A stretch of DNA of 64,000 bases. Source: Ramlibacter ginsenosidimutans. GTDB taxonomy: Bacteria > Pseudomonadota > Gammaproteobacteria > Burkholderiales > Burkholderiaceae_C. The position numbers and the translations under genes were made by a program. Shown piece by piece: positions 41,951-50,998 of the stretch. Location: positions 186,001-250,000 of the forward strand of contig NZ_JAEPWM010000002.1 in assembly GCF_016654015.1 (NCBI RefSeq). The letters are read 5' to 3'. The notes under the pieces are model-generated. The model was not told where the DNA came from. It worked only from the letters and a program-made list of their open reading frames with translations, and ran no database searches. How positions within the stretch are numbered: the stretch's first letter is position 1; each line of letters begins with the position of its first letter.

Positions 41951-42916
41951 ATGCAACGCAGACACTTCCTCGCCGCGTCCGCAGCGACGCTCGCCACGCC
42001 GTTCGCGCTCGCCCAGTCCTGGCCCGAGCAGCCGATCCGCTGGATCGTTCCCTATCCGGCGGGCGGCGGCACCGACGTGCTGGCGCGGACCGTCGCGGAG
42101 GCCATGCGCCCTGGCCTGGGCCAGACCATCGTGATCGACAACCGCCCGGGCGCCTCGACCAACATCGGCGGTGACATGGTCGCGCGCGCCAAGCCGGACG
42201 GCTACACCGTCATGTCCGCCGACAACGCGATCCTCGCGTACAACGAGCACCTGTTCACCAAGCTGCCCTTCAACCCCGAGAAGGACTTCAGCTACCTGGG
42301 CGCGATGGCCCGCTTCCCCCTCGCGCTGGTGGTGAACCCGTCCTTCCCGGCGAAGGACGTCAAGGAATTCATCGCGTATGCGAAGGCGCATCCGGGCAAG
42401 CTGAACTACGCGTCGCCCGGCAACGGCTCGCCGCACCACCTGGCGATGGAGCTGTTCAAGAACCGCACCGGCACCTTCATCACGCACATCCCCTACCGCG
42501 GCGCCGCGCCGGCGGTGCAGGACGTGATGGCCGGCCAGGTGCCGTGCATGTTCCTGGACCTGGCCGGCGGCCTGCCCGCCATGAAGGGCGGCAAGGTGCG
42601 CGTGCTGGCGATCGGCTCGAGCAAGCGCGCTCCCTCGCTGCCGGACGTGCCGACGCTCGCCGAAGCGGGGGTGCCCGGGGCCGAGGTCTATGCCTTCCAG
42701 GGCGCCCTGGGCCCCGCCGGCCTGCCCGAAGCCATCGTCACCCGCTTCAATGCGGAGCTGAACAAGGCCCTCGCCAGCGCCGAAGTGCGCAAGCGCGCCG
42801 CCGACTTCGGCATGGAACTGCTGCCCGGCACGCCCGCGCAGTTCAAGGCGATGGCGCGCGCCGAGGCGAAGCGCTGGGGCCCGATCATCCAGGCGGCCGG
42901 CGTCAAGCTGGACTGA
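41951..42916 (+). CDS. TctC (Bug) family tripartite tricarboxylate-type binding protein
   Basis: A periplasmic substrate-binding protein of the large Bug family of Burkholderiales, which capture organic acids, amides or aromatic acids. The 321 residues begin with a signal peptide carrying a twin-arginine-like RRHFL (MQRRHFLAASAATLATPFAL). The Bug fold signature follows: WPEQPIRWIVPYPAGGGTDV, IVIDNRPGASTNIGGDMVA and LNYASPGNGSPHHLAMELF. The membrane partners TctA and TctB are absent, as is usual for orphan Bug genes. It lies downstream of the FAH gene across repeat copy C. Confidence 0.92.
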   Translation: MQRRHFLAASAATLATPFALAQSWPEQPIRWIVPYPAGGGTDVLARTVAEAMRPGLGQTIVIDNRPGASTNIGGDMVARAKPDGYTVMSADNAILAYNEHLFTKLPFNPEKDFSYLGAMARFPLALVVNPSFPAKDVKEFIAYAKAHPGKLNYASPGNGSPHHLAMELFKNRTGTFITHIPYRGAAPAVQDVMAGQVPCMFLDLAGGLPAMKGGKVRVLAIGSSKRAPSLPDVPTLAEAGVPGAEVYAFQGALGPAGLPEAIVTRFNAELNKALASAEVRKRAADFGMELLPGTPAQFKAMARAEAKRWGPIIQAAGVKLD

Positions 42917-42979
42917 GCGCTCCCCGGGGTCGAGGCTGGACCTTGGCCCCATGCGCGGCGCGCGCCGCGCGGCCACAAT

Positions 42980-43003
42980 GCACGGGTCCACGGAGGCCCG
43001 TGC
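42980..43003 (+). promoter_or_regulatory. Hairpin that presents the Shine-Dalgarno sequence in its loop
   Basis: GCACGGG (42980-42986) pairs perfectly with CCCGTGC (42997-43003). The ten-base loop contains CGGAGG, the ribosome binding site of the next gene, whose ATG begins at 43005. This could tune translation; it may also be chance in GC-rich DNA. Confidence 0.35.
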
Positions 43004-43004
43004 C

Positions 43005-43385
43005 ATGCCCACCAACGTCCGCGTCATCCATCCCCCGGATTTCCTGCGCGCGCGCGCGGATGGGCAGGTGGACCTCGAGATGGGCAAGGACCTGCTGCAG
43101 CAGGTCGCGGCCGCTGCCGAGCCGCTGGGCGCCTACGAGGTGCTGATCGACATCCGCGACGCAGTAGGGCGGCTCACGCCGGATGAAGTGCACGAGCTCG
43201 CCGGCTCGCTGATCCAGTTCCGCCGCACGTTCCTGCACAAGACCGCGGTACTGTGCCCGCGCGACCGCTTCGACAACGCGCGCTTCTTCAGCCTGCTCGC
43301 GGCGAGCTACGGCTTCAGGAACATCCGCGCCTTCCTCTCGTACGAGGACGCGATGGAGTGGCTGATGTCTCCCGACCAAGACTGA
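43005..43385 (+). CDS. Small cytoplasmic protein, STAS/SpoIIAA-like
   Basis: A 126-residue soluble protein with an alternating strand-helix pattern and YEVLIDIRDAVGRLTPDEVH, which resembles the central strand and following loop of STAS or SpoIIAA-like domains. No catalytic motif is seen and I cannot name the family. The ATG at 43005 is chosen for CGGAGG eight bases upstream; two earlier in-frame ATGs lack such a site. It precedes the OPT transporter by 39 bases and may be co-transcribed with it. Confidence 0.7.
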   Translation: MPTNVRVIHPPDFLRARADGQVDLEMGKDLLQQVAAAAEPLGAYEVLIDIRDAVGRLTPDEVHELAGSLIQFRRTFLHKTAVLCPRDRFDNARFFSLLAASYGFRNIRAFLSYEDAMEWLMSPDQD

Positions 43386-43424
43386 AGCTCCCGGCCACGG
43401 ACCGCTGCCCGCATACTGCGGGCG

Positions 43425-45152
43425 ATGGCTGCACCCGCCGGACCCCGCTGGAGCTGGCTGCCCGCGCAAGGCAGCCGCAGCTACCACCTCCTGCTCGCGG
43501 CCACGGGCATGCTGGTGCTGGGCCCGCTCGCCGGCGTGACGGCGGCCTACATGAACTTCTCGCTCGGGTTCTTCGTCGGCGGCCAGGTGCTCGCGGGCCT
43601 GCTCGGCTCCGCCGTCACCGCCGGCTACGGTGCGCAGGGCAAGCACGGCGCCAACTACATCCAGACCGCGGCCGCATCCGTCGCCAGCATGAGCGGCCTC
43701 GGCGTGCTGGTGCAGGCGATGGTCTGGATGGGGCTGCCGCAGCCGCCCGCGTGGCAGCTGGTGGGCTACTTCGCCTGCATCGGCATGTTCGGCGTCGGCG
43801 TGGGCATGCTCTACACGCCGGTGCTCGTGGACCGCCTGCACCTGGCCTTCCCCTCGGGGCTGGCGGTCGCCAACATCCTGCGCGCGCTCACCGACACGCG
43901 CCTGTTGCGGCACTCGGTGCAGCATCTCGGCGGCGGCGCGCTCGCCGGCCTGGTCACGGGACTGGCAGCGCCGCGCATCGGCTGGCTCGGTCGCATCGAC
44001 TGGTCCGCCTCCACCTTCGGCGCCGGCATGGTGGTCGGCGCGCGCATCGGCGTGCCGGCGTTCGTGGGCGGCGTGCTCGCCTGGGCCGCGCAGCCCTTCT
44101 TCGTGCGCATCGGCTGGCTGCAGCCCGGCGACCCCTTTCGCAAGATCACGTTCCTCATCGCGCTGGGCATGATCATGGGCGCGGCGGCCGTGGACCTGGC
44201 GCTGATCCTGTGGCGCGCGTGGGCGAGCCTTCGCGGCCAGGACGCGGGCGACGCGCCGGCCGATGATCCCGGCTGGCGGCGCGTGCATCGCGGGCGGCTC
44301 TGGCTGTGGGTGCTGGCCTGGGGTGCCGCCACGCTCGCCACGGGCCACCTGCTGCTCGGGCAGCCGCTGTTCTTCCTCGCACTGGCAGTCGCGCTGGTGT
44401 TCCTGTTCGCGCTGGTGAACGGCATCTCGGTGGGCGTGAGCGACTCCAATCCGATCTCCTCCGCGTTCGTGGTCTCCGTGGTGCTGATGGCGCTGCTGGG
44501 CCTGTCGGATCCCGGCGTGGGCCTCATGGCGGGCGCGGTGCTGTTGGTTTCCACCAGCGTGGCTTGCGACATGCAGCAGGATCGCTCCACCGGCTGGCGA
44601 CTGGGCACGCCGCGCGTGCTGCAGTTCCGCTACCAGGTGCTGGGGATCCTGGTGGGCGCCGTGCTGGCGGTGGTCTTCGCACGCGTGTTCATGGCGGCCT
44701 ACCCGGTGCTGCTGCAGGACCAGACCGCGATGCAGGCCGGCCAGCAGCCGGCGCAGTGGAGTTCCGCCATGACCTACAAGTTCGTGGGCGTGCTGCGCAG
44801 CCTCACGGACGACAAGCCGTACCAGCGCACGGCCATCCTCGCCGGCGTGCTCGCGGGCTTCGTGATCGAGCTGCTGCGCAAGCGCCTGCGGCCGCGCGCG
44901 TTCCTGTTCGACGCGGTGCTGCTGCCCTCCCCGTATGCTCTTTCGTTCGGGGGCTTCGTGAACCTGCCGACGTCCTTCTGGCTGGGAGCGGGCGGGGTGA
45001 CGGGCACCTTGCTGGAGCGGCGTGCGCCACGGCGCGGCGAGCTGCCGCAGGACATGAGCGCCACCTCGCTGTTCGGCGGCGGCCTCATCGCGGGCGATGC
45101 GCTCGCGGCGCTCGCGCTGGGCGTGGCCGGGCTGCTCGCGACCGTGTTCTGA
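43425..45152 (+). CDS. OPT family oligopeptide or metal-chelate transporter
   Basis: A 575-residue integral membrane protein with about 14 hydrophobic segments. Family features are ANYIQTAAASVASMSG near the N terminus, GVSDSNPISSAFVVSV, and the conserved CDMQQDRSTGWRLGTPRVLQ region. OPT proteins import peptides or metal chelates coupled to protons; the bacterial substrate here is unknown. It converges with otsA across a 42-base gap that holds a possible weak hairpin (GGAGT/ACTCC). Confidence 0.9.
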   Translation: MAAPAGPRWSWLPAQGSRSYHLLLAATGMLVLGPLAGVTAAYMNFSLGFFVGGQVLAGLLGSAVTAGYGAQGKHGANYIQTAAASVASMSGLGVLVQAMVWMGLPQPPAWQLVGYFACIGMFGVGVGMLYTPVLVDRLHLAFPSGLAVANILRALTDTRLLRHSVQHLGGGALAGLVTGLAAPRIGWLGRIDWSASTFGAGMVVGARIGVPAFVGGVLAWAAQPFFVRIGWLQPGDPFRKITFLIALGMIMGAAAVDLALILWRAWASLRGQDAGDAPADDPGWRRVHRGRLWLWVLAWGAATLATGHLLLGQPLFFLALAVALVFLFALVNGISVGVSDSNPISSAFVVSVVLMALLGLSDPGVGLMAGAVLLVSTSVACDMQQDRSTGWRLGTPRVLQFRYQVLGILVGAVLAVVFARVFMAAYPVLLQDQTAMQAGQQPAQWSSAMTYKFVGVLRSLTDDKPYQRTAILAGVLAGFVIELLRKRLRPRAFLFDAVLLPSPYALSFGGFVNLPTSFWLGAGGVTGTLLERRAPRRGELPQDMSATSLFGGGLIAGDALAALALGVAGLLATVF

Positions 45153-45194
45153 GGAGTCTGCGCAGGCCCGTTTCTCTGCCGCGCACTCCGAGGC

Positions 45195-46598
45195 TCAGAG
45201 GCGCAGCCAGGACGTGCCTTTTTCCTCGGCACGCGCTTCGGCGAGCGCGGCCAGGAAGCGTTCGCACCACCAGTGCACGTCCTGCTGCCGCACATTGCGC
45301 ATGAGCGACTGGTGCCGTTCGCGCCGCTCTTCCAGCGGCATCTGCAGCGCCAGCAGGATCGCAGCCGCGGTGCCTTCGGTGTCGTAGGGATTCACCAGCA
45401 GCGCTTCCTTCAGCTGCTCCGCCGCGCCGGCAAAGCGCGAGAGCACCAGCACGCCGGGATCTTCCTCGTCCTGCGCGGCCAGGAATTCCTTCGCCACCAG
45501 GTTCATCCCGTCGCGCAAGGGCGTGACCAGCGCGACCCGGCTGGCCTTGTACAGCCCCGGCAGGCGCGCGCGCGCCACGGTGCGGTGGATGTAGCGCACG
45601 GGCATCCAGTCGAGGTCGCCGAAGTTTCCGTTGATGGAGCCGCACAGGCTTTCGAGCTCGTGCAGCAGGTCGCTGTACGCCCCCACGTTCTCGCGGCTCG
45701 GCGAGGCGATCTGGATCAGCGTGGCGCTGGAGCGCAGGTCCGGGTTCTTGTCCAGGAACTCGCGGAACGCCCGCATGCGCTGCGGCAAGCCCTTGGAGTA
45801 GTCGAGACGGTCCACGCCGACCAGCAGCTTGCGCCGGTAGTACTCGCGCTTCGTGCGCTCGTACATCTCGACCGCCTCGCGGGCGTTGGCGAGCTCGGTG
45901 AACTCCTGCACGTCGATGCCGATCGGGAACGCGCCCGCGTGCACCGTCCGCCCGAACGCGCGCCAGCGCTGGTCGGGCAGGCGCTGCGCATGCGCCTCGC
46001 TCTCCACGTAGCGCGCGAAGTGGTCCAGGTCGGCCTCGCTCTGGAAACCCACGAGGTCGTACGCGAACAGGGCGCGGATCAGCCAGTCGTGGCCGGGGAT
46101 CGCCGCCAGGATCAGCGGCGGCGGCAGCGGAATGTGCAGGAAGAAGCCGATGCGTTGCTGGCAGCCGAGCGCGCGCAGTTCCGCCGCGAGCGGGATCAGG
46201 TGGTAGTCGTGCACCCAGATCACGTCGTCCGGGCGCAGCAGCGGCAGCAGCTTGCGCGCGAACAGCTGGTTCACGCGCCGGTAGCCCGCGATGTAGCCGG
46301 CGTCGAAGTCCGCCAGGTCCAGGCGGTAATGGAACACCGGCCACAGCACGCCGTTCGAATAACCGAGATAGAACGCGTCGTGGTCTGCCTTCGACAGGTC
46401 GACCATCGCCAGCTTGACCGGGCCGGCCTGCTGCACGTGCACGTCGTCCACTTCGGTCTGGTCGACGATCCTGCCGCTCCAGCCGAACCAGAGGCCGCCG
46501 GTGTTGTTCAGCACCTCCGCCAGCGCCACGGCGAGGCCGCCAGCCGCCGTCTTGCGCGGGTCCGCGATGCGATTGGAGACGACGACGAGCCTGCTCAT
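45195..46598 (-). CDS. otsA: Alpha,alpha-trehalose-phosphate synthase
   Basis: GT20 enzyme that makes trehalose 6-phosphate from UDP-glucose and glucose 6-phosphate. The 467 residues have the typical N terminus [23 protein letters not shown], the active-site stretch [33 protein letters not shown] and the C-terminal [17 protein letters not shown]. It is the last gene of the - strand operon otsB-GH15-otsA; only 12 bases separate it from the GH15 gene. Confidence 0.96.
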   Translation of the reverse strand: MSRLVVVSNRIADPRKTAAGGLAVALAEVLNNTGGLWFGWSGRIVDQTEVDDVHVQQAGPVKLAMVDLSKADHDAFYLGYSNGVLWPVFHYRLDLADFDAGYIAGYRRVNQLFARKLLPLLRPDDVIWVHDYHLIPLAAELRALGCQQRIGFFLHIPLPPPLILAAIPGHDWLIRALFAYDLVGFQSEADLDHFARYVESEAHAQRLPDQRWRAFGRTVHAGAFPIGIDVQEFTELANAREAVEMYERTKREYYRRKLLVGVDRLDYSKGLPQRMRAFREFLDKNPDLRSSATLIQIASPSRENVGAYSDLLHELESLCGSINGNFGDLDWMPVRYIHRTVARARLPGLYKASRVALVTPLRDGMNLVAKEFLAAQDEEDPGVLVLSRFAGAAEQLKEALLVNPYDTEGTAAAILLALQMPLEERRERHQSLMRNVRQQDVHWWCERFLAALAEARAEEKGTSWLRL

Positions 46599-46610
46599 TG
46601 CATTTGCAGG

Positions 46611-48416
46611 TCAGATCACCGTATCCCACGGCGCCGACAGCCGCACCGCTGCATTGATCGTGCCCACCATGGAATAGGTCTGCGGGAAGTTGCCCCACAT
46701 CTCGCCGGTGACCGGGTGCGTGTCCTCGGACAGCAGTCCGAGGTGATTGCGGCTCTTGAGCATGACCTCGAAGATCTCACGCGCCTGCGCCTTGCGGCCG
46801 ATGCGCGCGAGCGCGTCGATGCGCCAGAACGTGCAGATGTTGAACGCCGTCTCCGGTTTGCCGAAGTCGTCGGCGGCCTCGTAGCGGCGCATGTAGGGCC
46901 CGTCGCACAGCGACTTCTCCAGCGCGTCCACCGTCGCGACGAAGCGGGAGTCGTTCGGGTCGATCATGTTCACTTCGGCCATCAGCAGCGCGCTCGCGTC
47001 GAGGTCGCGACCGCCGAAGCTTTCCGCGAAGGCCTGGCGCTGTTCGCTCCAGGATTCCTTGAGGATGCGCGAGCGGATCGTGTCCGCGCGTTCGCGCCAG
47101 TAGCGAATGCGCTCGGGCAGGCCCAGCGTCGCCGCGATCTTGGCGAGCCGGTCGCACGCGGCCCAGCTCATGAGCGCGGACGAGGTATGGATGCGCGCCC
47201 GGGTGCGCAGCTCCCACATGCCGGCGTCGGGCGAGTCGTAGATCTTGAACGCCTGCTCACCCACCGCTTCCATGTGCGCGAACTCGGCGCGGCCCGCGCG
47301 CTTGAGCAGCCGGTGGTCGTGGAAGGCCTGCGCCGCCCCGAGCAGGATGTTGCCGTACACGTCGTGCTGGAAGTGCTCCTGCGCCTGGTTGCCCACGCGC
47401 ACCGGCCCCATGCCGCGGTAGCCCGGCAGGTGTTCGACGATCCTCTCCGTCAGCTTCTCTTCCTGGCCGATCCCGTACAGGGGCTGGATGTGGCCGCCGC
47501 CGGAGCGGATCACCACGTTCATCAGCCAGCGCAGGTACTCCTCCATGGTCGCCACTTCGGAGATCGAGTTGAGCGCGCGCACCACGAAGAACGCGTCGCG
47601 CAGCCAGCAGTAGCGGTAGTCCCAGTTGCGCCCGCTGTTCGGCGCCTCGGGAATGCTGGTGGTCATGGCCGCGACGATCGCGCCGGTGTCCTCGAACAGC
47701 GACAACTTCAGCGTGATCGCTGCGCGGATGACGGCCTCCTGCCACTCGAGCGGCAGCGACAGCGCGCGCGTCCACTGCCGCCAGTAGGCGACCGTCTCCT
47801 GCTCGAACAGGCGCGCCGTGTCCTCGATCCCGGTGGCGAGCGTCTCGTCGGGACCCATGATGAAGTTCATCGGGCGGTCCACCACGAAGTAGGTCTCGGC
47901 CAGCACGTACGAGATCGGCGCGTCGGTGTTGATGCGGATCGTGCTGTTGCCGGCCACGTAGCGGATGTGCGTGCTGCCCTGCGTCACGGTGGGCTTGGCG
48001 CGGCCCCAGTCGAAGCGCGGCCGCAGCAGCACCCGCATGCGCGGCGAGCCCGAGAGCACGCGCACGCGCCGCACGAGCGTGAGCGGGCGGAAGGTCCGGC
48101 CCCGGCTCCAGAAGCGCGGCGCCAGGTCGGTCACTTCGATGCCCTGGCCCTTGCGGTCGTACATGCGGGTGCGCAGCACCGCCGTGTTGGGCTCGTAGAA
48201 CTGCTCGCTGCGGTCGTAGTCTTCCAGCTCGAAAGCCCACAGGCTTCCGTTCGCCGTGGGGTCCAGCAAGGAGTTGAACACGGGATCGCCGTCGAAGCGC
48301 GGCAGGCAGCACCAGACGATGCGCGATTGCTGGTCGATCAGGGCGCTGTACGCGCAGTTGCCGATCATGCCGACCTGCAGGCTGTTGGGGGTGACCAGGG
48401 GTGCGTTGTTGTTCAT
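46611..48416 (-). CDS. Glycoside hydrolase family 15 protein (glucoamylase/trehalase-like)
   Basis: A 601-residue cytoplasmic protein with the GH15 plan: an N-terminal beta-rich domain (MIGNCAYSALIDQQSRIVWC) and an alpha/alpha barrel with NWDYRYCWLRDAFFVVRALN, GHIQPLYGIGQ and GNFPQTYSMVGTINAAVRL. GH15 includes glucoamylases, glucodextranases and some trehalases. Its position inside the trehalose operon suggests action on trehalose or a related glucoside, but that is inference. The ATG at 48416 overlaps the otsB stop by four bases; the frame is open far upstream, yet only this start gives the conserved N terminus. Confidence 0.92.
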   Translation of the reverse strand: MNNNAPLVTPNSLQVGMIGNCAYSALIDQQSRIVWCCLPRFDGDPVFNSLLDPTANGSLWAFELEDYDRSEQFYEPNTAVLRTRMYDRKGQGIEVTDLAPRFWSRGRTFRPLTLVRRVRVLSGSPRMRVLLRPRFDWGRAKPTVTQGSTHIRYVAGNSTIRINTDAPISYVLAETYFVVDRPMNFIMGPDETLATGIEDTARLFEQETVAYWRQWTRALSLPLEWQEAVIRAAITLKLSLFEDTGAIVAAMTTSIPEAPNSGRNWDYRYCWLRDAFFVVRALNSISEVATMEEYLRWLMNVVIRSGGGHIQPLYGIGQEEKLTERIVEHLPGYRGMGPVRVGNQAQEHFQHDVYGNILLGAAQAFHDHRLLKRAGRAEFAHMEAVGEQAFKIYDSPDAGMWELRTRARIHTSSALMSWAACDRLAKIAATLGLPERIRYWRERADTIRSRILKESWSEQRQAFAESFGGRDLDASALLMAEVNMIDPNDSRFVATVDALEKSLCDGPYMRRYEAADDFGKPETAFNICTFWRIDALARIGRKAQAREIFEVMLKSRNHLGLLSEDTHPVTGEMWGNFPQTYSMVGTINAAVRLSAPWDTVI

Positions 48417-49153
48417 GCGTTTCTCGTCGGGCGGCGCGCGACGGCCGCCTCCAGTTCGCGGCGCAAGGCCGTGGGATCCGATACGCGGCGCCAGGCGACC
48501 GAGGGACCCTCGCCGACCTTGACGCCGATGCCACCGAGCCGCTGCACGGTGGAAAAGCCGACTTCGTCCGTCACGTCGTCGCCGATGAAGATCGGCGTGC
48601 GGCCGGCGAACGGAGCCTCGCCGAGGAAGTCCTCGATGGCGCGGCCCTTGCTCGCGCCGCCGGGCTTGGCCTCGGCGACCATCTTCCCGCGCAGCAGCGT
48701 CAGGCCGGGCGATTCGTTCACCGCCTCCTGCATGGTGCTCAGGCAAAGGGACTCGAGCTCCGGGCGCTGCCGGTAATGCAGCGCCAGCGACCCGCGCTTG
48801 TTCTCCACCAGCAGGCCGGGATGGTCGGCGGCGAGCGCGCAGGCGGCTTCTTGCACGTGGTCCAGCGGGTGCGTGTGCAGCAGATGCACGGCTCCGTCCA
48901 CGCCGCGGCGCTCGGCGCCGTGCACGCCGGCGACGGGCAGGTGCAGGGGGCGCAGGAAGGCGTCGATCTGCGTGATGGGCCGCCCCGAAATCACGGCGAC
49001 GGCGCCGTCCAGGTAGGCGCTGAGTTCGCGTAGGACGGCGAGCAGAGGCTGCGGCACATGCACGGCGCTCGGTTGAGGGGCGAGGTCCACCATGGTCCCG
49101 TCGAAGTCCAGGAACAGGGCGCAGGAGGGATAGAGGATCTCCGCGAGCGTCAT
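48413..49153 (-). CDS. otsB: Trehalose-phosphatase
   Basis: HAD-superfamily phosphatase that dephosphorylates trehalose 6-phosphate. The 246 residues show the HAD motifs in order: ALFLDFDGTMVDLAPQ (nucleophile Asp), AVISGRP, the cap segment with NKRGSLALHYRQRP, and FIGDDVTDEVGF. It is the first gene of otsB-GH15-otsA and overlaps the GH15 gene by four bases. The upstream 115-base divergent gap with the TraB/GumN gene holds a short inverted repeat. Confidence 0.95.
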   Translation of the reverse strand: MTLAEILYPSCALFLDFDGTMVDLAPQPSAVHVPQPLLAVLRELSAYLDGAVAVISGRPITQIDAFLRPLHLPVAGVHGAERRGVDGAVHLLHTHPLDHVQEAACALAADHPGLLVENKRGSLALHYRQRPELESLCLSTMQEAVNESPGLTLLRGKMVAEAKPGGASKGRAIEDFLGEAPFAGRTPIFIGDDVTDEVGFSTVQRLGGIGVKVGEGPSVAWRRVSDPTALRRELEAAVARRPTRNA

Positions 49154-49213
49154 GTAATGTCGAACGTAGCAAAGGCGAGGGCGGCCCGCCAGACCGGCGG
49201 GACTCCGCCCAAG

Positions 49214-49229
49214 GTAGGAAGCATCCTAC
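49214..49229. promoter_or_regulatory. Inverted repeat GTAGGA-N4-TCCTAC between otsB and the TraB gene
   Basis: A perfect six-base inverted repeat with a four-base spacer in a divergent intergenic gap, the size and symmetry of a dimeric regulator site. A -10-like GACAAT for the + strand gene is at 49255-49260. No regulator can be named. Confidence 0.35.
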
Positions 49230-49268
49230 GCGCGCCCGTGCTGCCCGGGTGGCGGACAATGCCCGGCC

Positions 49269-50243
49269 ATGCGCTTCACCGCCCCCTTTCGCACCCTCCT
49301 GTGCGGTTTTGTCTGCGTGTTCGCCACAGCGCTGGCCCAGGCGCAGGACAGCTGTCCACCGCATCCCCCCAGCCCGCAGGACCTGCACGCCGGCGCGTCG
49401 CGCACCGACGTTCGCGATCGAGGCTTCCTGTGGCGCCTCACCCGCGGTGGCCGGACTTCGTGGTTGTATGGCACCGTGCACGCGAGCCGGCCCGACTGGG
49501 TGCGGCCGGGGCCGCGGGTGCAGGCGGCGCTGGCCGGCAGCGAAGTGCTGGCGCTGGAGCTCGATCCTTCCGATCCGGAATTGATGCGCGCCTTCAGCGC
49601 GCCCGCCGACCCGGCGCGGGTTGCGCGCGTCACGGCCGGTCTGGCGCCGCGCATCGCGGCCCTCGCCGCGCGCGAGTGCGTCTCCGCAACGGCGCTTGCG
49701 CACTTGCAACCCGTGCTGCAGGTCGCGACGCTCAGCCTCGAGGACACGCGGCGCGACGGCTTCCATCCCGAGCTGGCCATCGACGTCATGCTCTGGGCGC
49801 TTGCGCGGGGCGCCGGCAAGGACGTGGTGGCGCTGGAGACGCCAGCCTCGCAGCTCGCCGCCCTGCTGCCCGAAAGCGAGGCGGAGGAACACGCATTGCT
49901 GGACGAGAGTCTCAGGGAAATCGAGACGGGCGAGGGCCGCACCACGCTGCGCCGGCTGCTGCAAGCCTGGGCCGACAACGACACGCCGCAACTGGCCAGC
50001 TATGCCAAGTGGTGCCAGTGCCTGGACAGCCCGCAGGAGCGCCGCTACATGGAGCGCCTGAACGACGAGCGCAACGGGCCGATCGCCGACAAGCTGGCAG
50101 TGCTCGATGCGTCCGGCCGCCCCTTCTTCGCCGCGGTCGGCTCCCTGCACATGACCGGCCCGCAGGCGCTGCCGCGGCTGCTGCACGAGCGCGGCTTCCA
50201 GGTGGAGCCGATCGCGCTGGCTGCCCGCAGCACCGCGCGGTGA
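49269..50243 (+). CDS. TraB/GumN family protein
   Basis: An exported protein of 324 residues. Residues 1-26 are a signal peptide (MRFTAPFRTLLCGFVCVFAT). The mature part has the two GxH-type motifs of the TraB/GumN/TIKI superfamily: SWLYGTVHASRPDW (about 63-76) and AAVGSLHMTGPQALP near the C terminus, plus conserved glutamates (ALELDPSD). Animal TIKI members are metalloproteases; bacterial members have no settled role. It is followed after 42 bases by phaM. Confidence 0.88.
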   Translation: MRFTAPFRTLLCGFVCVFATALAQAQDSCPPHPPSPQDLHAGASRTDVRDRGFLWRLTRGGRTSWLYGTVHASRPDWVRPGPRVQAALAGSEVLALELDPSDPELMRAFSAPADPARVARVTAGLAPRIAALAARECVSATALAHLQPVLQVATLSLEDTRRDGFHPELAIDVMLWALARGAGKDVVALETPASQLAALLPESEAEEHALLDESLREIETGEGRTTLRRLLQAWADNDTPQLASYAKWCQCLDSPQERRYMERLNDERNGPIADKLAVLDASGRPFFAAVGSLHMTGPQALPRLLHERGFQVEPIALAARSTAR

Positions 50244-50285
50244 GGCTGGAGTAAGCTGTAGCCCGCAGCACCCCAGGAGCGCGCC

Positions 50286-50984
50286 ATGAGCGACAACACG
50301 AACTTCGGCTTTGCCACGCTGGTCCCGGGTTTCGATTTCCTGCAGAACCTGTCCAAGGGCGCGTCGTCGATGCCGCAGATGCCCACTCTGTCCAGCTGGA
50401 TCGCTCCCACGCTGAACGTGGAGGAACTCGAGAAGCGGATCTCGGACCTGAAGGCGGTGCACTTCTGGCTGGACCAGAACAGCAAGGCCCTCGGCGCGAC
50501 GATCCAGGCGCTCGAAGTCCAGCGCATGACGCTGGCCACCCTGCAGGGCATGAACGTGAGCATGGGCGAAGTGGCCAACGCGCTGAAGCTCAAGACCTCC
50601 GAGAACATGTCCAGCATGCAGAAGATGGCGGGCGCGGCCGGCACGATGGCGGGCAACATGGCAAGTGGCGGCGGCCGCCGCAAGGCTGCCGAGGAGCCGG
50701 CGAAGGAGTCCGCGCAGGAGCCGGCGAAGGAAGCGCCGCCCGAGAAGAAGGCCAAGGGCGGCAACGGCGCGTCAGGCGCGCCGGCGGTGGACCCGCTGCA
50801 ATGGTGGAGTTCGCTCACCAACCAGTTCCAGGAAATCGCCGCCAATGCGATGAAGGACGTCGCGCAGACCGCCGCGGCGATGGAGCCGGCCGCCAGGGCC
50901 AAGGCGTCCGCCGCCGCGAAAGCCCCGGCCAAGGCCGCCAGGAAGACCGCGGCGCGCAAGCGGCCGCCCCGCAAGGCGGCGTAG
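50286..50984 (+). CDS. phaM: PhaM-like polyhydroxyalkanoate granule-associated protein
   Basis: PhaM of Cupriavidus necator binds PHB synthase and DNA, activating the synthase and linking granules to the nucleoid. The 232-residue product has the expected layout: an N-terminal region (FGFATLVPGFDFLQNLSKGA; NVEELEKRISDLKAVHFWLD) with a coiled-coil-like helix, a Pro/Glu/Lys-rich middle, and a C-terminal Lys/Ala/Arg tail (KAPAKAARKTAARKRPPRK) like histone H1 tails. It implies that the organism makes PHA, although phaCAB is not in the window. The FIST gene starts 14 bases after its stop. Confidence 0.88.
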   Translation: MSDNTNFGFATLVPGFDFLQNLSKGASSMPQMPTLSSWIAPTLNVEELEKRISDLKAVHFWLDQNSKALGATIQALEVQRMTLATLQGMNVSMGEVANALKLKTSENMSSMQKMAGAAGTMAGNMASGGGRRKAAEEPAKESAQEPAKEAPPEKKAKGGNGASGAPAVDPLQWWSSLTNQFQEIAANAMKDVAQTAAAMEPAARAKASAAAKAPAKAARKTAARKRPPRKAA

Positions 50985-50998
50985 TCCCGGGAGCCGCC

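Noticed and set aside
45273..48776. A 1,167-codon + strand frame opposite otsA and GH15
   Set aside because: Composition rich in His, Arg, Val and Ala with no family motif; it mirrors the codon pattern of the - strand genes, which are clearly real.
46611..50462. A long - strand frame extending the GH15 gene upstream through otsB to the TraB gene
   Set aside because: The conserved GH15 N terminus begins at 48416 with a four-base overlap to otsB. The upstream part is low-complexity Arg/Ala/Gly sequence antisense or out of frame to real genes.
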